Shown here: in pieces, positions 15,376 to 23,935 of the stretch | Position numbering within the stretch: position 1 is the first letter of the stretch | Layout: every line of letters starts with the position of its first letter | Assembly: GCA_965242505.1 (NCBI GenBank) | Contig: OZ251449.1 | Span: forward strand, 3,534,001 to 3,598,000 | Source of the DNA: UBA2966 sp965242505 | GTDB lineage: Bacteria > Pseudomonadota > Alphaproteobacteria > UBA2966 | Reading direction: 5' to 3' | DNA length: 64,000 bases | Program-made: the position numbers and the translations under genes | The notes under the pieces: generated by a model | What the model was told of the DNA's origin: nothing | The model's input: the letters and a program-made list of their open reading frames with translations, nothing else | Database searches by the model: none

Positions 15376-16521
15376 ATGGGGCCTCTCGAAGGAATCAGGA
15401 TCGTCGAGTTCGAGGGTCTGGGACCGGCGCCGTTCTGCGCCATGCTGCTCGCCGACCTGGGCGCTGGGATCGTCAGGATCGACCGCCGGCAGGCCGTCGC
15501 CGGACGGATCGACCACGATCCCCGGACGCAGGTCATGAACCGGGGGCGGCGATCGATCGCCGTCGACCTCAAGAATCCGGCCGGCCGGGACGCCGTCCTT
15601 CGCCTGACCGACCGGGCGGACGCGTTGATCGAAGGCTACCGCCCCGGCGTCATGGAGCGGCTCGGGCTCGGTCCGGACGTCTGCATGGAGCGGAACGCCC
15701 GCCTGGTCTACGGGCGCATGACCGGCTGGGGACAGGAGGGGCCTCTCGCCTCGGCGCCCGGCCACGACATCAACTACATCGCCCTGACCGGCGCGCTGCA
15801 CGCGATCGGCCGCGAGGGCGGGCCGCCGACGCCGCCGCTCAATCTCGTGGGCGACTTCGGCGGCGGCGCCTACCTCGCGATGGGGCTCCTGGCCGCGATA
15901 CTCGAGGCGGGGAAGTCGGGAAAGGGGCAGGTCGTGGACGCCGCCATGGTCGACGCCGCGGCTTCGATGATGGCCTACGTCTTCGGCTTCCGCGCCGCCG
16001 GCGCCTGGGTGGACGCGCGCGGCCGAAACTACCTGGACACGGGCGCGCCGTTCTACGACGCCTACGAGACCGGGGACGGCAAGTGGATCGCCATCGGCTC
16101 CATAGAGGCGAAGTTCTGGGAGCGGACGTGGCGCCTCCTCGGCCTCGACGCCGAGCGGATGCCCCCCCAGCGCGACCGCGGCGCCTGGGCGGGAACGAAG
16201 GAGACGGTCGCGGCGGCCGTCCGCCGGAAGACGCGGGACGAATGGATGCGGATCTTCGACGGCGAGGAGGTCTGCGTCGCGCCCGTCCTGTCGCTGTCGG
16301 AGGTGGCCGATCATCCGCACGTCGCCGCCCGCGGGACCGTCGCCGACGTCGGCGGCGTCGTCCAGCCCGCCCCTGCGCCCCGGTTCAGCCGCACGAAGGC
16401 CGGGATCGGCGGCCCGCCGCCCGCGCGGGGCGAGCACAGCGAGGAGGTCCTGCGCGACTGGGGTTTCGATGGACCGGAGATCGCGGCGCTGAAGGAGAGC
16501 GGGGCGGTCCTCCAGACGTAG
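15376..16521 (+). CDS. CaiB/BaiF (class III) CoA-transferase
   Basis: Moves CoA between organic acids or racemises acyl-CoA; 381 aa, typical length. It starts PLEGIRIVEFEGLGPAPF with GGAGG about 6 bases upstream. Marks: the catalytic-Asp region PGHDINYIALTGALHAIGR (Asp of HDINY), DFGGGAYLAMGL, the nucleotide-contacting RGRRSIAVDLKN, and a C-terminal VCVAPVLSLSEV. The YIALTGAL stretch resembles alpha-methylacyl-CoA racemase, which is a likely alternative. It is convergent with the phosphosulfolactate synthase-like gene. Confidence 0.87.
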   Translation: MGPLEGIRIVEFEGLGPAPFCAMLLADLGAGIVRIDRRQAVAGRIDHDPRTQVMNRGRRSIAVDLKNPAGRDAVLRLTDRADALIEGYRPGVMERLGLGPDVCMERNARLVYGRMTGWGQEGPLASAPGHDINYIALTGALHAIGREGGPPTPPLNLVGDFGGGAYLAMGLLAAILEAGKSGKGQVVDAAMVDAAASMMAYVFGFRAAGAWVDARGRNYLDTGAPFYDAYETGDGKWIAIGSIEAKFWERTWRLLGLDAERMPPQRDRGAWAGTKETVAAAVRRKTRDEWMRIFDGEEVCVAPVLSLSEVADHPHVAARGTVADVGGVVQPAPAPRFSRTKAGIGGPPPARGEHSEEVLRDWGFDGPEIAALKESGAVLQT

Positions 16522-16537
16522 TCCGCATTTCACGCGC

Positions 16538-16626
16538 CGCCACCGCGCCGCCACCGCGACCCCCACCCCGACCCTCCCCCTGCCAGGGAGAGGGAGAAGA
16601 GGGGGGGCGGGACGGAGGACGGGAGG
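16538..16626. repeat. Composite palindromic repeat cluster 6 (module A)
   Basis: One A module (CCCTGCCAGGGAGAGGGAG) preceded by a duplicated GCGCCGCCACC. It sits between convergent gene ends (16521 and 16633), where it may act as a bidirectional transcription stop. Confidence 0.8.
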
Positions 16627-16632
16627 GGCCGT

Positions 16633-17439
16633 CTACTCGGCCGCGCGGTTCACCTGCCGGGGGCCGGCGAAGCTGAGATGCGCGCGCAACGCTTCGGTCT
16701 CGAACACGTTGCCCGGCAGCACGTTGGCGATGTTCACGTCCGGCCCGAATTCGTCGATCAGGAACTTCTTGAGGAAGATCACCTCGGTCGTCGTGGTGCC
16801 CTTGATCCACGCGCCGGGGAGCTCGAAGAACACCTTGCCGACGTCCAGCCCGCTGGCCAGATCGCCGATCAGCGGCTTGTTGGGCTCTCCGTCCTCGACC
16901 AGTTCGGCGGCCTCGACGAGGACGACGTCCGCGCCCGCGTCGAAGAACTCGTTGGCCTGCTCGATCAGGGTCTCGGCGGTCGTCACGTCGTGCTTCGACC
17001 CGACCTCTCCATGGACGTGCAGCCCGCGGTCGACGGCGATCTCCGTGATCTCGCGGCGGTCCCGGCTCGACAGCGGCACCACGTTGTCGGACACCTCGAT
17101 GGCGCCGATGCCGAGGCGTTTCGCCTCCTCGCAGTAGGGCTTCACCCCTTCGATGCCCTGGGCGGCGAACACGGACTCGAGGAACTGGCCGCCGAGAAAG
17201 GGCTCCACCCCGTGATCCTCGTAGATCGAGATCTTGCGCCGCAGGTAGTCCTCTTCGTAGAGGCGGGCCGTACCGACGACGAACTTGGCGATGTCCGCGT
17301 AGGGCGCGATCAGGCTCAGGAGGTCTTCCTGCTCGCGAATGGGGATGCCCCAGTCCATCATCATCGTCCGGCCCCGGGCGCGGGGTTTCTCCGCGCTGCG
17401 GTCGGGGGGCAGCGGGATCATCGAGAACGCCTGCGCCAT
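16633..17439 (-). CDS. Phosphosulfolactate synthase-like protein (ComA family)
   Basis: A TIM-barrel protein of the ComA family (268 aa) that in characterised members adds sulfite to phosphoenolpyruvate to form phosphosulfolactate. Segments: TMMMDWGIPIREQEDLL, ADIAKFVVGTARLYEE, EVSDNVVPLS, GLHVHGEVGSKH, and GADVVLVEAAEL. The substrate-binding Lys (AKFVVGT) and the EVSD acidic residues are retained. It is divergent from the copper-chaperone gene with an 86-bp gap. Whether the bacterial member makes sulfolactate is not known from sequence. Confidence 0.85.
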   Translation of the reverse strand: MAQAFSMIPLPPDRSAEKPRARGRTMMMDWGIPIREQEDLLSLIAPYADIAKFVVGTARLYEEDYLRRKISIYEDHGVEPFLGGQFLESVFAAQGIEGVKPYCEEAKRLGIGAIEVSDNVVPLSSRDRREITEIAVDRGLHVHGEVGSKHDVTTAETLIEQANEFFDAGADVVLVEAAELVEDGEPNKPLIGDLASGLDVGKVFFELPGAWIKGTTTTEVIFLKKFLIDEFGPDVNIANVLPGNVFETEALRAHLSFAGPRQVNRAAE

Positions 17440-17525
17440 GTCCGTCCCTTTCGATTGCCTTCGGCCTCGCCCGTCCGGGCGCGCCGGTTTCCGACGGCAT
17501 CATATCGGGGACGGCGCCGACTGTC

Positions 17526-18107
17526 ATGACCGTCGTGGACATCGCGGGCTTCCGTCGGGATAATCCCGTTCGCCGCCGCCAGCCTTTCGAGACCGACGTG
17601 ACCCGCGACTTTCTTCTGGCCGTCCCGATACTGGCCGTCTGTTCGGCATGGGTTCCCGCCGCGTCGGGACACGAGGCCGCGGCCGGCGACGTCGCGATCG
17701 CCCACCCGTGGGCGCGGGCCTCGCTGTCGGTGAAGGCGCGGAACGGCGCGGCCTATCTCGCGATGCGCAACTCCGGGTCCCGGACCGAGCGCCTGATCGG
17801 CGCGTCGACCTACGTCGCGGACCGCGCGGAGCTGCACGCCCACGAGACGGAAGGAGACGTGATCAGGATGCGCCGCGTCGAGGCCATCGAGATTCCGGCC
17901 GGCGGAACGGTCGAGCTCGCGCCCGGCGGCCCGCACGTCATGCTGATGGGGCTCCGGACGCCGCTGGTGAAGGGCATGACCTTTCCCCTGACGCTCGTGT
18001 TCGAACTGGCGGGAGAGGTCGACGTCGACGTCGTCATCGAGGCCGCCGCGGCGCGGCGGGGAGAGACGGGTCACGGCGGACGCGCGGAACAGGACGCCGG
18101 CCACTGA
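17526..18107 (+). CDS. PCu(A)C-type periplasmic copper chaperone
   Basis: Delivers Cu(I) to cytochrome oxidase in this family. The domain holds the usual metal site: Met in AYLAMRN, His in ELHAHETEGDVIRMRRV, and the His-x-Met pair in GGPHVMLMGLRTPLVKG. A signal peptide (FLLAVPILAVCSAWVPAASG) follows residue 25; a GTG at 17598 would place it at the very N-terminus and may be the true start. It is followed 13 bp later by the acyl-CoA ligase gene. Confidence 0.87.
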   Translation: MTVVDIAGFRRDNPVRRRQPFETDVTRDFLLAVPILAVCSAWVPAASGHEAAAGDVAIAHPWARASLSVKARNGAAYLAMRNSGSRTERLIGASTYVADRAELHAHETEGDVIRMRRVEAIEIPAGGTVELAPGGPHVMLMGLRTPLVKGMTFPLTLVFELAGEVDVDVVIEAAAARRGETGHGGRAEQDAGH

Positions 18108-18120
18108 TCGGTGGGATCCG

Positions 18121-19683
18121 ATGGCGCTCAGGGTGATCGACTATTTCGACCGCGGCGTCTCGCTGGACCCGGAGCGGGACTGCCTCGTCCAGGACGACCG
18201 GAGCCTCGCGTTCGGCGAGGTCCAGAGGCTCACGCACAGGATCGGCAACGCCCTCATCGCCGAAGGGATCGCCAGGGGCCATCGGGCCGCCGTCTACAGC
18301 CCGAACGACGCCATGGCGTTCGTCTGCGTGCTGGGGATACTGCGGGCGGGCGCGGCGTGGGTGCCGATCAACGCGCGCGGCGCGCTGGAGGAGAACGTTC
18401 ATATCCTCCGCGACAGCGGTTGCGAGCTCCTCTTCTATCACGGCGCGTTCGAGGAGCGGGTGTCCGGGATCCGGGATCGCGCGCCCGGCATCCGCGCGTT
18501 CGTCCGCGTGGACGGCCGGGGGGCCGACGCGCCGTCGCTCGACGACTGGATCGCCGGCCGCGGCGACCGCGCGCCCCACGTCCCGTGCGGTCCGCGGGAC
18601 TACGCGGCCATCCGGTACACCGGGGGCACCACGGGCGTTCCCAAGGGCGTTCCGCTCACCCATCTCAACTTCGCCTTCATGCTCGCCAACGCCTCGGCGG
18701 CCATGCCTTACGAGGAACCGCCCGTCTATCTCGCGGCGGCGCCGATGACGCACGTGGCGGGGGCGATGTCGTTGATGCTGCTGCCGCACGGCGCGACGAT
18801 CGTCGTCGTCGAGCGGCCCGATCCCGAGGCCATGATGGCGGCGATCGAGAGGCGCCGGGTGACGACGGTGTTCCTGCCGCCCACCGCGATCTACACGTGG
18901 CTCGCCCACCCCGGCGCGCGCGACTGCGATTACTCGAGCCTCAGGTATTTCCATTACGCCGCGTCGCCGATGTCTCCGGACAAGCTCAGGGAGGCCGTCG
19001 AGGTCTTCGGACCCGTCATGTCGCAGTCCTACGGGCAGACGGAATCGCCCTTCATCAGCACCTATTTCTCGAAGCGGGACCATGCGGAAGCCTGCCGCGA
19101 CCCCGCCAGGGCGCATCGCCTGCGCAGCGCCGGCCGGCCGAGCCTCTTTACGGCGGTCGAGATCATGGACGACGACGGCGGCATCCTGAAGGCCGGCGAG
19201 GTCGGCGAGATCGTGACGCGCGGCGGGATCGTCATGGACGGCTACCACGAGCGCCCGGACGCGACCGCGGAGGTCTCCGCCCACGGTTGGCACCACACGA
19301 ACGACATCGGCTACAAGGACGGGGACGGGTACGTCTACATCGTCGACCGCAAGCGGGACATGATCGTCTCCGGCGGGTTCAACGTCTGGCCGAGCGAGAT
19401 CGAGAACGTGATCCTGACGCTTCCGGAGGTCCGCGACTGCGCGGTGATCGGGGTTCCGGACGAGAAGTGGGGCGAGGCCGTCAAGGCGGTCGTCGAGCTC
19501 AAGCCGGGGCGGCGCGTCTCCGCGGCCGAGGTCGTCTCGCTGTGCCGGGACAGGCTGGGCGGCGTGAAGGCGCCGAAGACCGTGGAGTTCTGGGACGAGC
19601 TCCCGCGGAGCGCGGTCGGCAAGGTCCTGAAGAAGGACGTCCGCGAGCGGTTCTGGGCGGGCCGGGAACGCCGCGTGGGCTGA
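18121..19683 (+). CDS. AMP-dependent acyl-CoA synthetase/ligase
   Basis: Activates a carboxylic acid as acyl-AMP and then acyl-CoA; 520 aa. ANL-family motifs are all present: the P-loop YTGGTTGVPKGVPLTH (about residue 165), SQSYGQTESP, HTNDIGYKDGDGYVYIVDR, GGFNVWPSEIENV, and the catalytic Lys in AVGKVLKKDV. The substrate is not readable. It precedes an ABC importer lacking an ATPase, so the ligase may act on the imported compound; this is inference from distance (32 bp) and strand. Confidence 0.9.
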   Translation: MALRVIDYFDRGVSLDPERDCLVQDDRSLAFGEVQRLTHRIGNALIAEGIARGHRAAVYSPNDAMAFVCVLGILRAGAAWVPINARGALEENVHILRDSGCELLFYHGAFEERVSGIRDRAPGIRAFVRVDGRGADAPSLDDWIAGRGDRAPHVPCGPRDYAAIRYTGGTTGVPKGVPLTHLNFAFMLANASAAMPYEEPPVYLAAAPMTHVAGAMSLMLLPHGATIVVVERPDPEAMMAAIERRRVTTVFLPPTAIYTWLAHPGARDCDYSSLRYFHYAASPMSPDKLREAVEVFGPVMSQSYGQTESPFISTYFSKRDHAEACRDPARAHRLRSAGRPSLFTAVEIMDDDGGILKAGEVGEIVTRGGIVMDGYHERPDATAEVSAHGWHHTNDIGYKDGDGYVYIVDRKRDMIVSGGFNVWPSEIENVILTLPEVRDCAVIGVPDEKWGEAVKAVVELKPGRRVSAAEVVSLCRDRLGGVKAPKTVEFWDELPRSAVGKVLKKDVRERFWAGRERRVG

Positions 19684-19715
19684 TCCCGGCGGCGGACGGA
19701 CGGACGGATGAGCGG

Positions 19716-20579
19716 ATGAGCGGCATCAAGGCCAGATGGGAGCTGATCCTGCTTCCGCCGCTCGCGCTCACGGCGGCGCTGCTGGTCGCGTCGCAGTTCG
19801 TCTTCATCAAGGGCAGCTTCCACAGGGACCTGGGCTACGGCGACCTCTCGACGACCTACGAGCTCGTCAACTACCTCCGGGCCTTCTCCGATCCCTACTA
19901 CCTGAACGTCCTGCTGCTCTCGATCAACATCTCGGCCGCGGCCACCGTCCTCACCATGGTCTGCGCGGCGCCCGTCGCCTACATCATCGCGCGCATGACG
20001 TCCCGCTGGGCGATGCTGTTCCTGGCCCTGGTGGTGGTCGCCCAGTTCGTGACCATCGCCATCAAGGTCCTGGGGCTCATCGTGCTGTTCAGCCCCGACG
20101 GGATCGTCAACCGCGTGTTCCTGGCGCTCGGCCTGATCGAGGAGACGTTCACCATCCTCGGCACCTACGCCGGGGTCGTCGTCGGGCTCATGTACTACTC
20201 GCTCGGCTTCGCGGTGCTGCTGATCTACAGCATCGTCCTGACCATTCCCCGGAGTCTCGAGGAGGCGGCCCAGATTCACGGCGCGGGACGGTTCGACGTC
20301 TACCGGCGGATCATCCTGCCCCTGACGACTCCGGGAATCGTCGTCTGCTCGCTGATGGTCTTCAACATCAGCATCGGCGGCTTCGCGTCGACGGCGCTCA
20401 TCGGCGCCGGCAAGATCCTGACCCTGCCGGTCATCGTGCAGCAGAGCGTCATCGTGAACACGAACTACGGCATGGGGGCGGCGCTGGCCGTCGTCCTGCT
20501 CGGCGCCGTGGTGCTCATCAACCTGTTCTCGGTGGCGCTGGTGAAGCGGTTCCGCCGCGGCCAGGCGATCACGGTCTGA
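19716..20579 (+). CDS. ABC transporter permease, polyamine/spermidine type (PotB-like)
   Basis: A 287-aa inner-membrane permease with about six helices and the EAA loop EEAAQIHGAGRFDVYRRIILP near residue 187, which contacts the ATPase. Two ATGs occur close together; the one at 19708 gives only three codons, so 19716 is used. It pairs with the permease at 20596 and binding protein at 21557. No ATP-binding subunit is present in the cluster. Confidence 0.9.
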   Translation: MSGIKARWELILLPPLALTAALLVASQFVFIKGSFHRDLGYGDLSTTYELVNYLRAFSDPYYLNVLLLSINISAAATVLTMVCAAPVAYIIARMTSRWAMLFLALVVVAQFVTIAIKVLGLIVLFSPDGIVNRVFLALGLIEETFTILGTYAGVVVGLMYYSLGFAVLLIYSIVLTIPRSLEEAAQIHGAGRFDVYRRIILPLTTPGIVVCSLMVFNISIGGFASTALIGAGKILTLPVIVQQSVIVNTNYGMGAALAVVLLGAVVLINLFSVALVKRFRRGQAITV

Positions 20580-20595
20580 GGCGGGAGGACGCGCG

Positions 20596-21429
20596 ATGTG
20601 GAGCTCCTACGCGCGCGCCCGGCTGGTCTCGACCGGCTCGCGGTCGCTGGTCCTCGCCGCGGTCTACGTCTTCCTGTTCGCGCCGATCGTCATCGTCGTG
20701 TCCTCCTCGTTCGACTACGGGGAGCGGGCCTACGTGGTGTTCCCGCCGGAGCGTTTCACCTTCGACGCCTATCTCAACATCCCCGACTACATCGTCGACG
20801 GCATCTACCTGAGCGTCACGGTCGGGCTCGCGGCGGCGCTCGGCGCCTCGGCGATCGGCATCCCGGCGGCGCTGGGCCTCGTGCGCAGCGACATCGCGGG
20901 CAAGTCCGCGATCATGACGCTGTTCCGCGTGCCCTTGCAGATTCCGGGCGTGGTCATGGGCCTCGCCTTCCTCCAGGCCTACTACGCCATCGGCGCCGCG
21001 ACCGGGTGGTACGCCAACGGGACGTTCGTCGGACTCGCCATCGCCCACGTCTTCGCGGCGACGCCGTTCGTCGTCGGGGCCGTCGCGCCGGTGCTCCAGC
21101 GCTTCCAGCCGACGCTGGAGGAGGCCGCGCAGACGCTCGGGGCCGGCCGGTGGACGACCTTCCGGCGGATCACCCTGCCGTTGATCGCCCCCGGCGTCTT
21201 CGCCGGCGGCCTGTATGCGTTCATGGTGTCGTTCGGCGACGTTCCCATCGCCATATTCCTGTCCCGGCCGGGGACGTCGACCTTCCCGGTCGAGGTTTTT
21301 CTCGCGCTCGAGCAGGAGTTCGACACGACGGTGCTCGCCGCGTCGACCGTCGTCGTCGTCCTTTCCCTGATCGTGCTGCTCGTCATTCAGCGGTTCAGCG
21401 GCCTCGACGTCTTCGTCCGCACGAGGTGA
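20596..21429 (+). CDS. ABC transporter permease, polyamine/spermidine type (PotC-like)
   Basis: A 277-aa permease starting 16 bp after the first one. Six helices are visible, with the EAA loop LEEAAQTLGAGRWTTFRRITLP near residue 175 and the SFGDVPIAIFLSRPGT segment typical of PotC/AfuB-like proteins. It would form a heterodimer with the preceding permease and needs an ATPase encoded elsewhere. Confidence 0.9.
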   Translation: MWSSYARARLVSTGSRSLVLAAVYVFLFAPIVIVVSSSFDYGERAYVVFPPERFTFDAYLNIPDYIVDGIYLSVTVGLAAALGASAIGIPAALGLVRSDIAGKSAIMTLFRVPLQIPGVVMGLAFLQAYYAIGAATGWYANGTFVGLAIAHVFAATPFVVGAVAPVLQRFQPTLEEAAQTLGAGRWTTFRRITLPLIAPGVFAGGLYAFMVSFGDVPIAIFLSRPGTSTFPVEVFLALEQEFDTTVLAASTVVVVLSLIVLLVIQRFSGLDVFVRTR

Positions 21430-21556
21430 ACGCCGCACCGCGCAGGTCGTGGCCAACGGGGGAAATGCGGGCTAGAGTCCCGGCGTTCGGGAATCGTCGG
21501 CGTCCGGCTCATGGCGTCCGGCGTTCGGTCGGACAGGCATCACAGGGAGGAACAGC

Positions 21557-22630
21557 ATGAATTCCAGGACAGCAATCCGGTTGTCGGCCGCCGGCCTCGT
21601 CGCCGCGGGCCTGGCGGCCGCCGGCGCGGGGCCGGCCTTCGCCGGCATGTTCGACGGCGTCGAGGTCCGCGTCGCGAGCTTCGGCGGCAAGTGGCGCAAC
21701 CTGATCGAGTCGACGGTCGGGGAGGCCTTCGCCGCGGAAGGCGGCAAGATGGTCTACGTCGCCGGGTCGCCGAGCCCCAACTTCGGCAAGCTGGTGGCGT
21801 CGCGCGGCGCCGAGCCGCCGTTCGACCTGATGGAGACGACGGACGACTTCCTGCCGCCGCTGCTGGCGAAGGGTTACCTCGACGAGATCGACTACGGCAG
21901 GGTTCCCAACGCCTCGGCGCTGGCCGAACGGGACCGGTCGAAGCACTGGGTGAAGACGTGGACCACCCAGTCGGCCATCATCTACAACACCGAGAAGTTC
22001 GAGGAGCACGGCATTCCGGCGCCGAGGCAGTACGCGGACCTGAAGCATCCCAAGCTCCAGGGCAAGATATCGGTGCCCGACATCGCCGGCGGCGGCGTGA
22101 TGCCGTGCCTCGTCGGCATGGCCCTGGAGGGCGGCGGCGACGAATCCAACATCGACCCGGCGCTCGACCTGATCGCCGGCCTCGAGGTCAAGGCCTTCTG
22201 GAAGTCGAACTCGGCTCTCCGCACCCTGCTCAAGAGCGGGGACGTCTGGGCCGCCTGCGCCGGCGTCCACACCATGGGCCGTCTTCTGGGCGCGGCGCCG
22301 TTGTGGGCGACGCATGTCGAGGTCAAGCCCGGCGTCTTCGGCGTGCTCAAGCAGGGATGGCTGGTCAAGATCAAGGGCGGCAAGAACGACGCGGCCCGCG
22401 ACTGGATCGTCAACCGGTTCATCGGCGAGCAGCACCAGCGCGGCGTCATGAAGGGCTGGCTGCTGTCCTCGCGGGAAGACGTCCTCGCCGACTACGCCTC
22501 GGAGCCCGGCATGGACTTCATGCGGCTGAAGCCCGACGAGGTCGCGAACATGTACTCGATCGATTTCTCGAAGGTCGACCGCACGTCCTACACGGAGAAG
22601 TGGAACCGCAAGGTGAGCGCGGGCTCCTGA
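21557..22630 (+). CDS. Extracellular solute-binding protein, spermidine/putrescine type (PotD-like)
   Basis: Periplasmic receptor of the importer, 357 aa. It has a signal peptide ending AGAGPAFA, then VRVASFGGKWRNLIES, a typical first strand and helix. Other marks are YVAGSPSPNFGKLVASRGAEP, TTQSAIIYNTEKFEEHG (hinge) and YADLKHPKLQGKISVPD. GGAGG is 9 bases before the ATG. The ligand is unknown; Pot-type receptors bind polyamines, aminophosphonates or related cations. A strong hairpin follows the stop. Confidence 0.9.
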   Translation: MNSRTAIRLSAAGLVAAGLAAAGAGPAFAGMFDGVEVRVASFGGKWRNLIESTVGEAFAAEGGKMVYVAGSPSPNFGKLVASRGAEPPFDLMETTDDFLPPLLAKGYLDEIDYGRVPNASALAERDRSKHWVKTWTTQSAIIYNTEKFEEHGIPAPRQYADLKHPKLQGKISVPDIAGGGVMPCLVGMALEGGGDESNIDPALDLIAGLEVKAFWKSNSALRTLLKSGDVWAACAGVHTMGRLLGAAPLWATHVEVKPGVFGVLKQGWLVKIKGGKNDAARDWIVNRFIGEQHQRGVMKGWLLSSREDVLADYASEPGMDFMRLKPDEVANMYSIDFSKVDRTSYTEKWNRKVSAGS

Positions 22631-22650
22631 TCCGGGCGCGTTTCGGGTAT

Positions 22651-22678
22651 CGGCGCCCCGTCCGGCGGCGGGGCGCCG
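22651..22678 (+). terminator. Hairpin after the ABC importer operon
   Basis: A perfect 10-bp stem, CGGCGCCCCG pairing with CGGGGCGCCG around an 8-base loop, 20 bases after the binding-protein stop. There is no T-run after it (TTCCG follows), so it may stabilise the mRNA 3' end instead of terminating it. Confidence 0.6.
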
Positions 22679-22802
22679 TTCCGCCCGGCGGCGATCGGAG
22701 GCTTCGGACATGACGGGGTACGGACCGGACGGTTGCGCGCCGGTCATGGTCTGGTCATGGTAAGGCCGCGTCCGATGACCTCCCGAGGAAGGTAGCGCCG
22801 CC

Positions 22803-23924
22803 ATGACCGAGGAGCCGAACGGTCGCCTGCATCTCCCCAGCCTGTCGATCCGGGGCTTCCGTGGGATCGGGGAACTCGACGTCCCGCGCCTGGGCCGCGT
22901 CACTCTGCTCGCCGGGAAGAACGGAGCCGGCAAGACGTCCGTGCTCGAGGCGGTTCGGGTCTATGCGGCGCGGGGCCGGGAGCATGTGCTGTTCGAGTTA
23001 TTGAGAAGCTATGAGGAATCCGCTCCTGTCATCTACGAGGATGGCGGGAGAACGCTCGCGCCCGATCCCGCGGCGCTGTTCCACGGCCGCGACATTGCGC
23101 CCAATTCCCGCATCGAGATTGGACCGAGGAACGGTTCGGGTGCCGGGAGTCTCAAGATCGAGGCAGTGCCCCCGAATGAGGAACTGAAAGATCTTCTGGA
23201 AAAACTGTACGATTACGACGACGCGCCAGACCTTTTTCCGTGGGCGGTCGAAATCTCGTTCGCGAACTACAAGCGAACGATACCTTGGTCTTTGGCGCGC
23301 CATATTCACTACCGGCGATTTGCCGACGACCGGGAAGAACCGCCGCCGGAACTGAACTGCCAAGCGCTGGGTCCGGGCCTGCTGAGCAACAACGAGATGG
23401 CCAAGCTCTGGGATGAGGTCGCCCTGACGGATGAAGAGGATCGCGCGGTCCAGGCCCTGAACCTCGTGCTCGACGGCAAGGCGGACCGGGTGGCGATGAT
23501 CGGGGACGATGGACGGCGTACTTACGGTCGGCGGGCCGTCGTCAAGTTGCAGGATCGGGACAGCCCCGTTCCGTTGCGGAGCCTCGGCGACGGCGCGACG
23601 CGCCTGTTCGGGGTCGCCCTTGCCCTCGCCGGCAGCCGGAACGGGTTTCTGGTTATCGATGAGGCGGAGAACGGCATCCATCATTCGGTGCATGGTGCCT
23701 TCTGGCGCATGGTCCTGCGGACGGCGGAAGAGAACGACGTCCAGGTTTTCGCCGCCACGCACAGCTTCGATTGCGTGCGGGGGTTCGCGCGCGCCGCTGT
23801 CGAATCCCCGGAATGCGAGGGCGTTCTAGCGCGTCTGGAACGGTGGGACGAGCGGACCCGCGCTATCGTGTACTCGGAATCGGCGCTCGAAACCGCGGCC
23901 GAGCAGGACATCGAGGTCCGTTAG
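22803..23924 (+). CDS. AAA15/OLD-like ATPase of an ATPase-TOPRIM pair
   Basis: A 373-aa SMC-like ABC ATPase. It starts LPSLSIRGFRGIGELDV, with Walker A GKNGAGKT at residues 38-45, a signature region near VPLRSLGDGATRLFGVALAL, Walker B FLVIDEAENGIHHS and the switch His in FAATHSFDC. Proteins of this class pair with nuclease/TOPRIM partners in phage-defence systems such as PARIS, Gabija-like and OLD. The next gene, 11 bp on, is a TOPRIM-type protein. A DNA-repair role is the alternative. Confidence 0.85.
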   Translation: MTEEPNGRLHLPSLSIRGFRGIGELDVPRLGRVTLLAGKNGAGKTSVLEAVRVYAARGREHVLFELLRSYEESAPVIYEDGGRTLAPDPAALFHGRDIAPNSRIEIGPRNGSGAGSLKIEAVPPNEELKDLLEKLYDYDDAPDLFPWAVEISFANYKRTIPWSLARHIHYRRFADDREEPPPELNCQALGPGLLSNNEMAKLWDEVALTDEEDRAVQALNLVLDGKADRVAMIGDDGRRTYGRRAVVKLQDRDSPVPLRSLGDGATRLFGVALALAGSRNGFLVIDEAENGIHHSVHGAFWRMVLRTAEENDVQVFAATHSFDCVRGFARAAVESPECEGVLARLERWDERTRAIVYSESALETAAEQDIEVR

Positions 23925-23935
23925 GCGGACGCAGC

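Noticed and set aside
14155..16566. 803-codon minus-strand frame over the CoA-transferase and Sel1 region
   Set aside because: A shadow of the plus-strand CoA-transferase joined to repeat sequence; the Sel1 protein is in a different frame and has a signal peptide.
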